Source: Kribbella sp. ALI-6-A (lineage in GTDB: Bacteria; Actinomycetota; Actinomycetes; Propionibacteriales; Kribbellaceae). From it: a DNA stretch of 64,000 bases. Numbering within the stretch: the stretch's first letter is position 1; each line of letters begins with the position of its first letter. The position numbers and the translations under genes are program-made. This document shows positions 49,178-59,610 of the stretch, in pieces. The DNA lies in the NCBI RefSeq assembly GCF_001984195.1, contig NZ_MTQN01000009.1:248001-312000 (forward strand), given 5' to 3'. The notes below the pieces were generated by a model. The model saw nothing but the letters and a program-made list of their open reading frames with translations, was not told the DNA's origin and did no database searches.

Positions 49178-49209
49178 GAGAGGCCAGGGACCGAGGTCCC
49201 TGGCCTCTC
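49178..49209. terminator. Perfect 15-bp hairpin between convergent genes
   Basis: GAGAGGCCAGGGACC (49178-49192) is repeated inverted as GGTCCCTGGCCTCTC (49195-49209) with only GA between, so in RNA it folds as a 14-bp stem with a 4-nt loop. It starts 2 bp after the reductase stop. No T-run follows. It probably ends both the reductase and the convergent hydrolase transcripts. Confidence 0.7.
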
Positions 49210-49280
49210 GCACCAATCACAGACGGCACGATCTTACCCGCGGTGAAACCGCGATCACAAGTCGTGGCGAGACCGGCCGC

Positions 49281-50165
49281 TCATACAGTTGCCCTGGACA
49301 ACAACTTTCGGTCCAGGAAGTCGCCGATCAGCCGGCCGGTCTCGTCCAGAGCGCTCTCCAGCAGGAAGTGCCCACCGTCGAGCAGGTGGATCTCGGCGTC
49401 CTTGGCGTCCCGGGCGAACGCCTCCGCACCGGCCGGCCCGAAGATCGGGTCGTTGCGACCCCACACCGCCAGCACCGGAACCTGACTGGTCCGCAGGTAC
49501 TCGTGCAGGTCCGGGTACAGCGCCGAGTTCGTCGCGTAGTCCCGGAACAGCTTCAGCTGGACCTGGTCGTTGCCCGGTCGCGCCAACTTCTGCAGATCGT
49601 GGTGCCAGGTGTCCGGGCTGACCACGGTCTCGTCGGCGACGCCGGTGACGTACTGCCACCTGATGCCTTCCGGGGACAACGCCCACCGGACCGCCTCTTC
49701 GGTCTCGGCGTTCTGCTCGTTCTGGTAGTCCCACACGACCTTCCAGAAATCCGCGACGAAGCCGTCGTCGTACCCGTTGCCGTTCTGGGTGACGATCCCG
49801 GTGATCGCCTCCGGGTCCTTCAACGCCAGCCGCCATCCCACCGGCGCGCCGTAGTCCTGGACGTAGATCGCGTACCGCTCGGCGCCGAGCGACTTCAGCA
49901 GCTCGTCGGTCAGCTCGGCCAGCGCGTCGAAGGTGTAGTCGAACTCCTCCACCGTCGGCGCGTCCGACAGCCCGAAGCCCGGCAGATCCGGCGCGATCAC
50001 CCGGTACCGGTCGGCCAGCAGCGGGATCAGGTCCCGGAACATGTACGAACTGGTCGGGAACCCGTGCAGCAGCACGACAACGGGCGCTTCCACCGGCCCG
50101 GCCTCCCGGTAGAACAACCGCTGCCCCTGCACGTCCGCGAACCGGTGATGTACGACGTTGCGCAT
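49281..50165 (-). CDS. Alpha/beta hydrolase, haloalkane dehalogenase-like
   Basis: A 294-residue hydrolase. The oxyanion segment is LLHGFPTSSYMFRDLIPLL. The nucleophile elbow is YVQDYGAPVGWRLAL, with Asp as nucleophile, which favours a haloalkane dehalogenase or epoxide hydrolase over an esterase. Later motifs are VLAVWGRNDPIFG (acid) and LLDGGHFLLES (His). AGGGG lies about 10 bp before ATG 50165. It is divergent from a CGNR regulator across an 85-bp gap with an inverted repeat, so it may be under its control. Confidence 0.83.
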   Translation of the reverse strand: MRNVVHHRFADVQGQRLFYREAGPVEAPVVVLLHGFPTSSYMFRDLIPLLADRYRVIAPDLPGFGLSDAPTVEEFDYTFDALAELTDELLKSLGAERYAIYVQDYGAPVGWRLALKDPEAITGIVTQNGNGYDDGFVADFWKVVWDYQNEQNAETEEAVRWALSPEGIRWQYVTGVADETVVSPDTWHHDLQKLARPGNDQVQLKLFRDYATNSALYPDLHEYLRTSQVPVLAVWGRNDPIFGPAGAEAFARDAKDAEIHLLDGGHFLLESALDETGRLIGDFLDRKLLSRATV

Positions 50166-50170
50166 GTCTT

Positions 50171-50200
50171 CTAACCCCTCAACTCGATTGTGAGGGTTAG
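50171..50200. promoter_or_regulatory. Inverted repeat, candidate CGNR operator
   Basis: CTAACCCCTCA (50171-50181) and TGAGGGTTAG (50191-50200) are inverted copies that differ by one inserted C. A third half-site GGGGTTAG lies at 50241-50248, against the start codon of the CGNR gene. Together they cover the divergent promoters, so autorepression and control of the hydrolase are plausible. Confidence 0.55.
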
Positions 50201-50250
50201 ATCAAAGCGCGCAATGGTGTAACCTGTCAACACCGACAAGGGGGTTAGAG

Positions 50251-50727
50251 ATGACAGCGACGGACGAGCACTTCCTGCTCGACCTGCTGAACAGCACGCC
50301 GGTGGTCGCCGGCGTGCAGCAGGACCGGCTGGAGGAGACCGAGGCCTGGAAGTCCTGCCCGGACGGAAGGTCCACGCTCGCGGAAGTCCGCTCAGCCCTT
50401 CAGGACGTGGTCCGCGGCGACCAGCCGGCCGACGTACTGGCACCGTTCTTGCGTGACGTTCGCCAGGTCCCGACCCTCACGGCCGACGGCACGGTCGAGT
50501 GGAGGCTGGAAGCGCCTCCCGAGCTCACTGCCGCAGCCCGTGCCGTCCTTGCCTGGTCCGAGCTTCGAACCACCCGCCCCGGACGGCTCCGCTCCTGCGG
50601 AAACCCCGACTGCCGGCTGTTCCTGATCGACCGCAGCAAGGCGAACACCGCCCGCTGGTGCTCGATGACCACCTGCGGCAACCGGATGAAGGCCCGCCGC
50701 CACTACCAAGCCAGGACCAAAGCCTGA
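50251..50727 (+). CDS. CGNR zinc-finger regulator, copy 2
   Basis: A 158-residue protein of the same class as that at 41482 but shorter. The N-terminal domain reads FLLDLLNSTPVVAGVQQDRL. The C-terminal zinc finger is LRSCGNPDCRLFLIDRSKAN, then ARWCSMTTCGNRMKARRHYQ, with four cysteines and the CGNR motif. ATG 50251 follows AAGGGGGTTAG. It is divergent from a haloalkane-dehalogenase-like hydrolase. The likely role is transcriptional control; DNA contact by the CGNR arginine is inferred from the family. Confidence 0.85.
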   Translation: MTATDEHFLLDLLNSTPVVAGVQQDRLEETEAWKSCPDGRSTLAEVRSALQDVVRGDQPADVLAPFLRDVRQVPTLTADGTVEWRLEAPPELTAAARAVLAWSELRTTRPGRLRSCGNPDCRLFLIDRSKANTARWCSMTTCGNRMKARRHYQARTKA

Positions 50728-50733
50728 CCGGCG

Positions 50734-52734
50734 TCAGGTGCCAGGCTTCTGGAGCAGGTAGTCCTCGGCGCGCATCGACGCGGCGGGCTTGACGTCTTCG
50801 GGCAGCAGCTCCCGCAGGTCGCGCTCGGTCAGCGTGCTCGGGTCGCGCAGCGCGAGGCGGGTGGCCTGGTTGGAGATGGCTTCCTCGAGCAGGTTGCGGA
50901 TGAAGCGGCCGTTGCCGAAGTTGTGACCGCGGGGCGCGGGCGGGATCACCCGGCGGACGCTGTCCAGGACGGCCTGGGTGTAGATCATGCCCTGCTGCCG
51001 GGCCTGCAGCTCGAAGATCGCGACCAGCTGGTCGGTGTCGTACTCGCTGAACGACAGCAGCTTCGGGAAGCGCGACTGCAGACCGGTGTTCGACTCCATG
51101 AACCGCTGCATCTCGCGGTGGTAGCCGGCCACGATCACCACGCACTTGTCGCGGTGGTCCTCCATCATCTTCAGGATCGTGGCGACCGCTTCGAGCCCGA
51201 AGTCGCCGGGCGCGTTCTCGGGCACCAGCGTGTAGGCCTCGTCGACGAACAGCACGCCACCGAGCGCCTCGCGGAACTTGGCCGCCGTCATCGGCGCGGT
51301 GGTACCGACGGTCGGGCCGACCAGGTCGGACCGGTCGACCTCGACGACGTGCCCGCTCTCGAGCACGCCCAGCTCCTTGTAGATCCGGGCGAGCAGCCGG
51401 GCGATCGTCGTCTTGGCCGTACCGGGCTTGCCGACGAACACCATGTGCCGGGCGCGCTCCTGCGCCGGCAGCCCGAACTCCTGCCGCCGCTGGTTGGTCT
51501 TGATCTCGGCCACCATCCGGCGGACCGCGTCCTTGACCGACTCCAGTCCCACCAGCGCGTCCAGCTCGGCCAGCGGCCCGTCCGACATCACCGGCGTGTG
51601 GACCACAGGCTCGTCGACGACCGGCTCCTCGACGACCGGCTCAGGCTGCTCCACGACCGGCTCGGTCACTGCAACAGGGGTGACCGCGGGCTCGGGTACG
51701 ACCGGCGCCGGACGCTCCAGCAACCGGAAGAACGCTCCGAGATCCGGAACCTCCGGGTCCGGCCAAGCCCCTCTGTCCGGTACGCCGGCCAGCTGCACCG
51801 ACACCCGCGTCGCCGCCGCCACCCAGGACCGCGCGAGCGCCTCCTGGTCCTCCGCGATCGCCCGCCCCAACCAGTCCGTGGTCCGCGCCAGCCAGACCCG
51901 CGGGTCGAAACCACGCTCGAGGTCGGCGATTGCGTACTCGACATCCCATCCGGCGACGCCGAGAATCTGCCCGACCGCCGCCGGCTGCCCGCGCAGCCCC
52001 GTCGCCCGGATCACTCGCGCCAGCAACTGCGCGAAGTCCCGCGTCTGATCGTTCGCCACAACGGCCGACAACTTCCCGTGCACGTCTCGCAAGGTGTCGA
52101 GCGAGTACTTCATCGCCGCCGACGGACCACCCAGTTCCGGCAGCACCGCCCGCTCGCCATCACTCAGTACGGCGGTCCGCCAGAACTGCTCGATCGTGTC
52201 GTAGTCGGCCGCCACGTGCATCCGGGTCGCCTCGCGATCGGCCAGCACCCGGTCGAACGCCGCGGTCAGCGCCCGAGCCCGCGCGGCCAGCGGCGGCGCG
52301 TCGACGAACAGGCTCGCCACGTCCCGCGACAACCGCAGCGCCTGCAACCGCGCGTCCTCGGGAAACCCCCGCGCTCCGGACACCGCCTGCAACGGCCAGT
52401 CGGTCGCCGCGACCCGCACCACGTATCCGGCCCCACCGAACCGCACAGACGGCCGGTGAAAGTCTCGAGTCAGTACGGCGGCCAGATCGGCGTACTCGCC
52501 GTGCAGCACCGGAATCCACCCGGCCAGCAGCGGCGCGACCTGATGCGCGAGCCACACCGCCGCCGGCGTCCCCTCCACGAACTCCGGAAACACTCCCGGC
52601 CGCAGCGCACCCGGCTCGTCGGCCCACGCCCTCAGCTGCGCGCGGACACCGTCCACCCACTCGTCCGGCACTTCCCACGGCTCGTCAGCACCGACAACGT
52701 CGAGCACACGCGGTCTCCGGGAGTGGTCAGGCAC
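50734..52734 (-). CDS. CbxX/SpoVK-type AAA+ ATPase with a unique N-terminal domain
   Basis: A 666-residue protein. The first 340 residues form an all-helical domain I do not recognise. A low-complexity linker of PVV/EPV repeats follows (about 345-385). The AAA+ domain has LDALVGLESVKDAVRRMV, Walker A GKPGTAKT (435-442), Walker B VLFVDEA (about 494-500), and FGNGRFIRNLLEEAI sensor-type residues. Relatives include SpoVK and the EccA subunits of type VII secretion; no ESX genes are nearby. Two in-frame GTGs (52740, 52734) exist. TAAGGT lies exactly 6 nt before the second, so 52734 is chosen as leaderless. Confidence 0.8.
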   Translation of the reverse strand: MPDHSRRPRVLDVVGADEPWEVPDEWVDGVRAQLRAWADEPGALRPGVFPEFVEGTPAAVWLAHQVAPLLAGWIPVLHGEYADLAAVLTRDFHRPSVRFGGAGYVVRVAATDWPLQAVSGARGFPEDARLQALRLSRDVASLFVDAPPLAARARALTAAFDRVLADREATRMHVAADYDTIEQFWRTAVLSDGERAVLPELGGPSAAMKYSLDTLRDVHGKLSAVVANDQTRDFAQLLARVIRATGLRGQPAAVGQILGVAGWDVEYAIADLERGFDPRVWLARTTDWLGRAIAEDQEALARSWVAAATRVSVQLAGVPDRGAWPDPEVPDLGAFFRLLERPAPVVPEPAVTPVAVTEPVVEQPEPVVEEPVVDEPVVHTPVMSDGPLAELDALVGLESVKDAVRRMVAEIKTNQRRQEFGLPAQERARHMVFVGKPGTAKTTIARLLARIYKELGVLESGHVVEVDRSDLVGPTVGTTAPMTAAKFREALGGVLFVDEAYTLVPENAPGDFGLEAVATILKMMEDHRDKCVVIVAGYHREMQRFMESNTGLQSRFPKLLSFSEYDTDQLVAIFELQARQQGMIYTQAVLDSVRRVIPPAPRGHNFGNGRFIRNLLEEAISNQATRLALRDPSTLTERDLRELLPEDVKPAASMRAEDYLLQKPGT

Positions 52735-52752
52735 AGGCACACCTTAATCTGC

Positions 52753-52812
52753 GACCGGCCGACGTGCCGACCACGCCGCCTGCCCCCGGCAACGACGCCG
52801 GAGCGGCCGGTC
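52753..52812 (-). terminator. Candidate terminator of the allantoin/glyoxylate operon
   Basis: GACCGGCCG (52753-52761) and CGGCCGGTC (52804-52812) are perfect 9-bp inverted copies. Inside is a second small stem, CCGGC and GCCGG around AACGAC. It lies directly after the allE stop on the minus strand. There is no T-run, so it may act as a Rho-type or structural terminator. Confidence 0.5.
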
Positions 52813-52818
52813 GGGTGC

Positions 52819-53652
52819 TCAGGAGAAGGTTCGCGGCAGTCGCGGGTGGCGGTTGACGTCCTTGTAGATGAGGTAGCGGAAGCGACCCGGGCCGCCGGCG
52901 TAGCAGGCCTGGGGGCAGAAGGCGCGCAGCCAGAGGAAGTCGCCTTCCTGGACCTCGACCCAGTCCTTGTTCACCAGGTAGACGGCCTTGCCCTCCAGGA
53001 TGTAGATGCCGTGTTCCATCACGTGGGTCTCGGGGAACGGGATCACGCCGCCGGGCTCGAAGGTGACGATGTTGACGTGCATGTCGTGGCGGACGTCGAG
53101 CGGGTCGGCGAAGCGCTGGGTCTTCCAGCGGCCCTCTGTGCCGGGCATCTCGACGCCTTCGACGTCGTCCTCGTGGGTGACAAAAGCCTCCGGTACGTCG
53201 ATGCCGTCGACGCGCTCGTAGGCCTTGCGGACGAGGTGGAAGCGGGCGAGCCGGTCGCTGGTGTTGCGCAGCGTCCAGTCGGCGGCCGGCGGGAGGAAGG
53301 CGTAGCTGCCGGGGACGAGTTCGTGCTTCTCACCGCCGACGGTCAGCACCACGTTGCCCTCGACAACGAAGATGACGGCCTCGGCGCCCGGGTCGGTCTC
53401 GGGCCGGTCGCTGCCGCCGCCGGGGGCGACCTCCACGATGTACTGCGAGAACGTCTCGGCGAATCCCGACAGCGGCCGGGCCAGCACCCACAGCCGGGTG
53501 TCGTCCCAGAACGGGAGCTGGCTGGTGACGATGTCGCGCATCGTGCCGCGCGGCAGGACGGCGTACGCCTCGGTGAAGACGGCGCGGTCGGTGGTCAGCT
53601 CGGTCTGCGCGGGATGCCCGCCGGCCGGCGAGTAGTAGCGCGGCTGATTCAT
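52819..53652 (-). CDS. allE: (S)-ureidoglycine aminohydrolase
   Basis: A 277-residue bicupin that removes ammonia from ureidoglycine to give ureidoglycolate in allantoin breakdown. The first cupin has [31 protein letters not shown], and the second has [25 protein letters not shown] with the metal residues His, Glu, His and the [10 protein letters not shown] strand typical of UGHY. ATG 53652 overlaps the allB stop by 4 bp. It is the last gene of a six-gene unit. Confidence 0.88.
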   Translation of the reverse strand: MNQPRYYSPAGGHPAQTELTTDRAVFTEAYAVLPRGTMRDIVTSQLPFWDDTRLWVLARPLSGFAETFSQYIVEVAPGGGSDRPETDPGAEAVIFVVEGNVVLTVGGEKHELVPGSYAFLPPAADWTLRNTSDRLARFHLVRKAYERVDGIDVPEAFVTHEDDVEGVEMPGTEGRWKTQRFADPLDVRHDMHVNIVTFEPGGVIPFPETHVMEHGIYILEGKAVYLVNKDWVEVQEGDFLWLRAFCPQACYAGGPGRFRYLIYKDVNRHPRLPRTFS

Positions 53653-54992
53653 CGTTCGTCTCCTCGGGTCAGCAGCCGGCCGCGCGGGCCGGCGTCGATG
53701 TCGATGGGTCGGCCGCGCAGCCAGGTCCGGCGGACGACGCCGGCCAGCGGCCATCCGGCGTACGGGGTGACGGCGTTCTTGTGCTGCAGGGTGCCGGGAT
53801 CGACCACGAAGGCCTCGTCCGGCGCGAAGACGCACAAGTCCGCGTCGCGGCCCGGCTCGATCCGGCCCTTGCGGGTCAGTCCGGCCTGTTCGGCGGGCGC
53901 CTGGCACATCCACCGGGCGACGTCGGCCAGGCCGAAGCCGCGGCGGCGCGCCTGCGTCCACACCGCCGGCAGAGCGACCTGGAGCGAGGCGATCCCACCC
54001 CAGGCGGTGCCGAAGTCGCCGGTGGTCAGGTGCTTGAGCTCGATCGTCGACGGCGAGTGGTCCGACACCACCAGATCGATGAGCCCGTCACGCAAGCCCT
54101 GCCAGAGCAGCTCGCGGTTCGCCGCTTCGCGGATCGGCGGGCAGCACTTGTACGGCGTGGCGCCGGGCGGGATCTCCTCGGCGCAGAAGGTCAGGTAGTG
54201 CGGGCAGGTCTCCGCCGTGATCCGTACGCCGTCGCGCCGGGCCGCGGCGATCAGCGGCAGCACCTCGGCGCTGGACACGTGCAGGATGTGCACCCGGCAG
54301 CCGGTCCGGCGGGCCAGCTCGACCACCGCCGCGACGGCCGCGTTCTCCGCCTCGCGCGGACGGGAGCGCAGGAATCCCAGGTAGTCCGGCCCGCTCGCCG
54401 CCGGCGCAGACTCGATCCGGTGCGCGTCCTCGGCGTGCACGATCAGCAAGCCGTCGAAGGCGCTGATCTCACGCATCGCGGCCTCGAGCCCGGCCGGTTC
54501 CAGCGCCGGGAACTCGTCGACGCCCGAGTGCAGCAGGAAGCACTTGAACCCGAACACCCCCGCGTCGTGCAGCGGTCGCAGCTCGGCGACGTTGCCGGGG
54601 ATCGCGCCGCCCCAGAACCCGACGTCGACGTACGCCTGCCGCTCGGCGGTCTTCCGCTTCAGCTCCAGCGCGGGCACGTCGCAGGTCGGCGGGATGCTGT
54701 TGAGCGGCATGTCGACGATCGTGGTGACGCCCCCGGCGGCGGCCGCCCGGGTCGCGCTGGTGAACCCCTCCCACTCCGTGCGGCCCGGGTCGTTGACGTG
54801 CACGTGGGTGTCGACGACGCCCGGCATCAGCACCTCCTCGTCGCCCAGCCGCACCTGCTCGGCGGCGTCCAGCGCCGATCCGTACGGCGCGACAACGGCG
54901 ATCCGGCCACGCTCGATGCCGACGGCAAGCGGCGACTCACCCGCGGGGCCGACCACCCGGCGAGCGTGGATGACGAGGTCCAACGCGCTCAT
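53649..54992 (-). CDS. allB: Allantoinase
   Basis: A 447-residue amidohydrolase that opens allantoin to allantoate. It has the DHVHVND-type motif seen as [18 protein letters not shown] (metal His pair), [15 protein letters not shown] with the carbamylated Lys, [18 protein letters not shown] and VVSDHSPS with the catalytic Asp. The FKCFLLHSG form and TEWEGF loop fit allantoinases rather than dihydropyrimidinases or dihydroorotases. ATG 54992 overlaps the glxK stop by 4 bp. AGAGGGG lies about 8 bp upstream. Confidence 0.9.
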   Translation of the reverse strand: MSALDLVIHARRVVGPAGESPLAVGIERGRIAVVAPYGSALDAAEQVRLGDEEVLMPGVVDTHVHVNDPGRTEWEGFTSATRAAAAGGVTTIVDMPLNSIPPTCDVPALELKRKTAERQAYVDVGFWGGAIPGNVAELRPLHDAGVFGFKCFLLHSGVDEFPALEPAGLEAAMREISAFDGLLIVHAEDAHRIESAPAASGPDYLGFLRSRPREAENAAVAAVVELARRTGCRVHILHVSSAEVLPLIAAARRDGVRITAETCPHYLTFCAEEIPPGATPYKCCPPIREAANRELLWQGLRDGLIDLVVSDHSPSTIELKHLTTGDFGTAWGGIASLQVALPAVWTQARRRGFGLADVARWMCQAPAEQAGLTRKGRIEPGRDADLCVFAPDEAFVVDPGTLQHKNAVTPYAGWPLAGVVRRTWLRGRPIDIDAGPRGRLLTRGDER

Positions 54993-56134
54993 ATGAGGCC
55001 CCTCTCGGTCGCTCTCATCGTAGGCCCGAGTCGTTCGACCGCGATCCGTTCCCCGAGCCGCCGCAGCAACGGAACCGGATCCGCGATACATCGCCGTACG
55101 TCGGGCTGCAGGTCGGTCAGGGCGTACGCCGCGTCGATTCCCCCTTGCTCGAGTCGTTCCGCGTCGAGGCGATTCGTCCCACAAACAGCCACCACCGGGA
55201 TGCCTGCCGCGGACGCCGCCGCGGCAACTCCAGCGACCGCCTTCCCGCGCAACGTCTGCTCGTCGAGCGCGCCTTCTCCGGTCACCACCAGGTCGACCCC
55301 CGCGAGCCGGTCCCGAAAGCCGACCAGCTCGAGCATCAACTCGATCCCTGGTGCGAGCTTCGCGCCGAGCACAGCCAGCGCCGCAAACCCAACGCCCCCA
55401 GCCGCTCCGGCCCCCGGTGCAAGTCGGAGGTCAGGTTGACCGGCGATCAGGTCTGCCCAGTGGCCGAGAGCGGCCTCCAGGACAGCGACCTGCTCAGGCG
55501 TCGCACCCTTCTGCGGCCCGTACGTCGCCGCGGCGCCGGACGGCCCGGTCAAGGGATTGTCGACATCGCAGGCAACCACGATCTCGACACCCTTCAACCG
55601 GTCGTTCACCGCACTCACCTCGAGTGAACTCGCCGTACCCAACGCCTCACCACCCTCGGCGACCTCGGCCCCCGCCGCATCGAGCACCCGAGCGCCGAGC
55701 GCCCGAATCAAGCCCGCTCCCCCGTCGGTGCTGGCACTCCCACCGATCCCGACGATCACCCGCGTGCATCCACTGTCGATCGCCGCGGCGATCACCTCAC
55801 CGGTCCCGCGCGAAGTCGCGGTCAACGGACGAGGCTCGCCGCCGGGCAACCGGATCAACCCGGACACGTCGGCGAGCTCGACCACAGCGGTCTCCCCCCG
55901 TCGAGCGAACCCACTCCGCACCGCCTCCCCCGTAGGCCCCGCCGCAACCACCGGTACCAGCTCGAACCCAGCAGCAACAGCCGCCGCCAGAGTCCCGTCG
56001 CCACCATCCGCCACGAGCACGGACTCGACCACAGCCTGCGGACAAACTCCCCGCACCCCGTCGCCGACCGCCGCCGCGACGTCAGCGCTGCTGACCGTGC
56101 CCTTGAACTTGTCCGAGGCAACCAGCACCCGCAT
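54989..56134 (-). CDS. glxK: Glycerate kinase
   Basis: A 381-residue type II glycerate kinase that makes phosphoglycerate from glycerate. It begins [16 protein letters not shown], then [49 protein letters not shown], and [24 protein letters not shown]. All five GckA-family blocks are present. Its ATG shares one base with the gcl stop (TGATG) and its stop overlaps allB by 4 bp. The position after gcl and the reductase fits the glycerate pathway. Confidence 0.9.
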   Translation of the reverse strand: MRVLVASDKFKGTVSSADVAAAVGDGVRGVCPQAVVESVLVADGGDGTLAAAVAAGFELVPVVAAGPTGEAVRSGFARRGETAVVELADVSGLIRLPGGEPRPLTATSRGTGEVIAAAIDSGCTRVIVGIGGSASTDGGAGLIRALGARVLDAAGAEVAEGGEALGTASSLEVSAVNDRLKGVEIVVACDVDNPLTGPSGAAATYGPQKGATPEQVAVLEAALGHWADLIAGQPDLRLAPGAGAAGGVGFAALAVLGAKLAPGIELMLELVGFRDRLAGVDLVVTGEGALDEQTLRGKAVAGVAAAASAAGIPVVAVCGTNRLDAERLEQGGIDAAYALTDLQPDVRRCIADPVPLLRRLGERIAVERLGPTMRATERGLI

Positions 56135-57909
56135 CAGCTGAGCGGCACGATCGCGGTCGGAGCGTCCTCGGGCCGCTCGGCCAGGTCCTCGAACTCGACC
56201 ACCCCGTCGATCTCGGTGCCCATGGCAACGTTGGTGACGCGCTCCAGGATCACCTCGACCACGACCGGGACCCGGAACTCGACCATCAGCTTCTTGGCCT
56301 GTTCCAGGGCCGGCAGGATCTCGTCCGGCGCCGAGACCCGCAGCGCCTTGCACCCGAGCCCCTCGGCCACCTTGACGTGGTCGACGCCGTACCCGCCGAC
56401 CTCCGGGCTGTTGATGTTGTCGAACGACAGCTGCACGCAGTAGTCCATCTCCAGCCCGCGCTGCGCCTGCCGGATCAACCCGAGGTAGGAGTTGTTCACG
56501 ACCACGTGGATGTAGGGGATCTGGAACTGCGCCCCCACCGCCAGCTCCTCGATCAGGAACTGGAAGTCGTAGTCCCCCGACAGCGCGACCACGGTCGAGT
56601 CGGGATCCGCGACCGCGACGCCCAAGGTCGCCGGCACGGTCCACCCCAGCGGCCCCGCCTGCCCGGCGTTGATCCAGTGCCGTGGCCGGTACACGTGCAG
56701 CATCTGCGCGGCCTGGATCTGCGACAGCCCGATCGTCGACACGTAGCGCGTGTCCGGCCCGAACGCGCGGTTCATCTCCTCGTACACGCGCTGCGGCTTG
56801 ATCGGCACGTTGTCGAAGTGCGTCTTGCGCTGCAACGTCGTACGGCGTTGCCTGCACTCCCCCGCCCAGGCCGAACGGTCGGCCAGCTTGCCGGCCTCGG
56901 CCCACTCCCGCGCGACGTCGACGAACACCGCGAGCGCGGCGCGCGCGTCGGAGACGATGCCGTAGTCGGGTGCCAGCACCCGCCCGAGCTGCGTCGGCTC
57001 GATGTCGACGTGCACGAACTTCCGGCCTTCCATGTACGTCGCCAGCGACCCGGTGTGCCGGTTCGCCCACCGGTTGCCGATGCCCAGCACGAAGTCCGAG
57101 GCCAGCATCGTGGCGTTGCCGTACCGATGCGACGTCTGCAGTCCCACCATGCCCGCGGCCAGCGGGTGGTCGTCCGGGATGGTCCCCCACCCCATCAACG
57201 TCGGTACGACGGGCACCCCGGCCAGCTCGGCGAACTCGACCAGCAGCGACGCCGCGTCCGCGTTGACGACCCCACCACCGGCGACGATCAGCGGCCGCTC
57301 GGAGGCGTTCAGCATCGTGAGCGCCTTCTCCGCCTGGGCTCGCGTCGCGGCCGGCCGGTGCACCGGCAGCGGCTCGTAGGTGTCGATGTCGAACTCGATC
57401 TCGGCCAGCTGAACGTCCACCGGCAGGTCGATGAGCACCGGCCCCGGCCGCCCTTCCCGCATCAGGTGGAAGGCCTTCTGGAACGTCCCCGGAACCTGCG
57501 CGGCCTCCATCACCGTGACGGCCCACTTGGCCACCGGCTTCGCGATCGAGGCGATGTCGACCGCCTGGAAGTCCTCCTTGTGCAGCTTGGCCACCGGCGC
57601 CTGACCGGTGATGCACAGGATCGGGATCGAGTCGGCCGAGGCGGAGTACAGGCCGGTGATCATGTCGGTGCCGGCCGGCCCCGACGTACCGATGCAGACG
57701 CCGATGTTGCCGGCCACGGCCCGGGTGTAGCCCTCGGCCATGTGCGAGGCCGCTTCGACGTGGCGGGCCAGCACGTGCTTGATCCCGCCGTGCTTGCGCA
57801 TCGCGCTGTAGAAGGGGTTGATCGCGGCACCCGGCAGCCCGAAGGTCTGCACGGATCCCTCCTTCTCCAGGATCAGGACCGCGGCGTCGACCGCGCGCAT
57901 CCTGGCCAT
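56134..57909 (-). CDS. gcl: Glyoxylate carboligase
   Basis: A 591-residue thiamine diphosphate enzyme that joins two glyoxylates to tartronate semialdehyde and CO2. The N-terminal domain has [18 protein letters not shown] and [16 protein letters not shown]. The middle has the FAD-type loop [15 protein letters not shown], and the ThDP motif is [35 protein letters not shown]. These blocks match Gcl rather than acetolactate synthase. ATG 57909 shares a base with the reductase stop. The later ATG at 57900 is less likely. Confidence 0.92.
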   Translation of the reverse strand: MARMRAVDAAVLILEKEGSVQTFGLPGAAINPFYSAMRKHGGIKHVLARHVEAASHMAEGYTRAVAGNIGVCIGTSGPAGTDMITGLYSASADSIPILCITGQAPVAKLHKEDFQAVDIASIAKPVAKWAVTVMEAAQVPGTFQKAFHLMREGRPGPVLIDLPVDVQLAEIEFDIDTYEPLPVHRPAATRAQAEKALTMLNASERPLIVAGGGVVNADAASLLVEFAELAGVPVVPTLMGWGTIPDDHPLAAGMVGLQTSHRYGNATMLASDFVLGIGNRWANRHTGSLATYMEGRKFVHVDIEPTQLGRVLAPDYGIVSDARAALAVFVDVAREWAEAGKLADRSAWAGECRQRRTTLQRKTHFDNVPIKPQRVYEEMNRAFGPDTRYVSTIGLSQIQAAQMLHVYRPRHWINAGQAGPLGWTVPATLGVAVADPDSTVVALSGDYDFQFLIEELAVGAQFQIPYIHVVVNNSYLGLIRQAQRGLEMDYCVQLSFDNINSPEVGGYGVDHVKVAEGLGCKALRVSAPDEILPALEQAKKLMVEFRVPVVVEVILERVTNVAMGTEIDGVVEFEDLAERPEDAPTAIVPLS

Positions 57910-58808
57910 CAGCTCGTCGCCCCTTGCGAACCGGCCGAGCCCGACAGGCGCTCGACCCCCCGCAGCAGCGCGGAGTGGTCGAGCCCTCCGTCGCCGTTGG
58001 CCCGCGCCGACGCGACCAGTTGGGCGACCAGCGCACCGAGCGGGATGACGACGCCCGCCTCGCGGGCGGCGGCCGTGACGATGCCCATGTCCTTGTGGTG
58101 CAGGTCGATCCGGAAACCCGGCTCGAACGACCGGGACAGCAAATTCTCCGTCTTCTGGTTCAGCACCGCCGAACCGGCCAGCCCGCCGCCGAGCACCTCG
58201 AGCGCGGCCTTGGTGTCCACGCCGTACGCCTCCAGGAAGACCACGGCCTCGGAGACCGCCTGGATGTTGGCGGCAACGATCAGCTGGTTCGCGGCCTTCA
58301 CGGTCTGGCCGGCGCCGTTGCCGCCGACGTGCACGACCGTCTTGCCGACCACGTCGAACAGCGGCTTGGCGGTCCGGAAGTCCTCCTCCGACCCACCGAC
58401 CATGATCGACAGCGCCGCGTTGCGGGCCCCGGCCTCGCCGCCGGAGACCGGTGCGTCCAGCAACCGGAATCCGTTCGCCTTCGCCTGCGCGGCGAGGTCG
58501 ATCGTGACGTCGGGCCGGATGCTGGAGAAGTCGATGACCAGAGCGCCGGTCTGGGCGTTCTGGAACACGCCGTCCGGGCCCGCGAGCACCAGCTCCACGT
58601 CCGGCGAGTCGGGCACCATCACGCAGACCACGTCCGCGTCGCGGACGGCGTCGGCGATCGAGGCCGCGGCGCGGCCGCCCGCCTCGACGAGCGGCTTGGC
58701 CCGCTCGGGGTCCAGGTTGTAGCCGGCCACCTGGTGCCCGGCGTTCGCGAGGTGGACAGCCATCGGGCTGCCCATGATGCCGAGGCCGATGAAGGCGATG
58801 TTGGTCAT
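57909..58808 (-). CDS. glxR: Tartronate semialdehyde (2-hydroxy-3-oxopropionate) reductase
   Basis: A 299-residue beta-hydroxyacid dehydrogenase. It has [22 protein letters not shown] for [26 protein letters not shown] for substrate binding, the catalytic Lys in [19 protein letters not shown], and [17 protein letters not shown]. It converts tartronate semialdehyde to glycerate. ATG 58808 overlaps the hyi stop by 4 bp and its stop shares a base with gcl, so expression is coupled. garR is the alternative name. Confidence 0.9.
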   Translation of the reverse strand: MTNIAFIGLGIMGSPMAVHLANAGHQVAGYNLDPERAKPLVEAGGRAAASIADAVRDADVVCVMVPDSPDVELVLAGPDGVFQNAQTGALVIDFSSIRPDVTIDLAAQAKANGFRLLDAPVSGGEAGARNAALSIMVGGSEEDFRTAKPLFDVVGKTVVHVGGNGAGQTVKAANQLIVAANIQAVSEAVVFLEAYGVDTKAALEVLGGGLAGSAVLNQKTENLLSRSFEPGFRIDLHHKDMGIVTAAAREAGVVIPLGALVAQLVASARANGDGGLDHSALLRGVERLSGSAGSQGATS

Positions 58809-59602
58809 GAGTTTCTCCAGTCGAAGCTGTTGAGCGTGGTGGTGGACGGCTTGTACTCCAGCCCGACCATGCCGGTGTAACCACCGGCTTCGAGGGCGTT
58901 CAGCTGCGCCCGCAGCGGGAGCGTGCCGGTGCCGGGCTCGTTGCGCCCGGGCGCGTCGGCGATCTGGACGTGCGCGATCCGGTCGAGGTGCTCGGCGATC
59001 ACCCGGTCGACGTCGTCGCCGTTGACCGCGAGGTGGTAGAGGTCGGCGAGCAGGCCGAGGTTCGGTACGTCGTAGGCCGCCTGGACGCGGTCGATCACCG
59101 CGAGCGCGTCGGCCGCGGTCCGCAGCGGGTAGTGCTCGGCGCCGCTGACCGGTTCGACCAGGACGACTCCGCCGATCCGCGCGGCGGCCTGGGCTGCCAG
59201 CGCCAGGTTCTCCACGGCGAGATCGTCCTGCTCCGCCGGCTGATGCGCGGCGATCCGGTTGCCGTAGAGCGCGTTGAATGCCCGGCAGCCGAGCCGGTCA
59301 CCGATGCCGACGGTGACGTCGACGTTGTCCCGGAACTCGCTGGAGCGCTCGGGCCAGGACACCAGCCCGCGATCGCCACCAGGCATGTCGCCGGCGAAGA
59401 AGTTCAGACCGGTCAGCTCCACGCCGGCGTCGTCGACCGCCTTCACGAACGTGTCGATCTCGGCGTCGGCCGGCACGGCCTCGGCGAACGGCCACCAGAA
59501 CTCGACGGCTCCGAAGCCGGCCTGCCGGGCCGCGGCCGGCCGCTCGAGCAGCGGGAGCTCGGTGAAGAGGATCGAGCAGTTCACCGCGAAGCGATTCATC
59601 AT
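58805..59602 (-). CDS. hyi: Hydroxypyruvate isomerase
   Basis: A 265-residue TIM-barrel isomerase that interconverts hydroxypyruvate and tartronate semialdehyde. It starts [30 protein letters not shown] and continues [40 protein letters not shown], and [15 protein letters not shown], with a metal-binding Glu in VGLEYKP. First gene of the minus-strand operon. GGAAG abuts ATG 59602; the second ATG at 59599 is equally good. A TTCC-N7-GGAA element lies 9 bp upstream of the gene. Confidence 0.9.
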   Translation of the reverse strand: MMNRFAVNCSILFTELPLLERPAAARQAGFGAVEFWWPFAEAVPADAEIDTFVKAVDDAGVELTGLNFFAGDMPGGDRGLVSWPERSSEFRDNVDVTVGIGDRLGCRAFNALYGNRIAAHQPAEQDDLAVENLALAAQAAARIGGVVLVEPVSGAEHYPLRTAADALAVIDRVQAAYDVPNLGLLADLYHLAVNGDDVDRVIAEHLDRIAHVQIADAPGRNEPGTGTLPLRAQLNALEAGGYTGMVGLEYKPSTTTLNSFDWRNS

Positions 59603-59610
59603 CTTCCATC

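Noticed and set aside
50036..50050. GGAACATGT inside the hydrolase gene as an exporter-type operator
   Set aside because: The second half-site is missing, and the site is coding.
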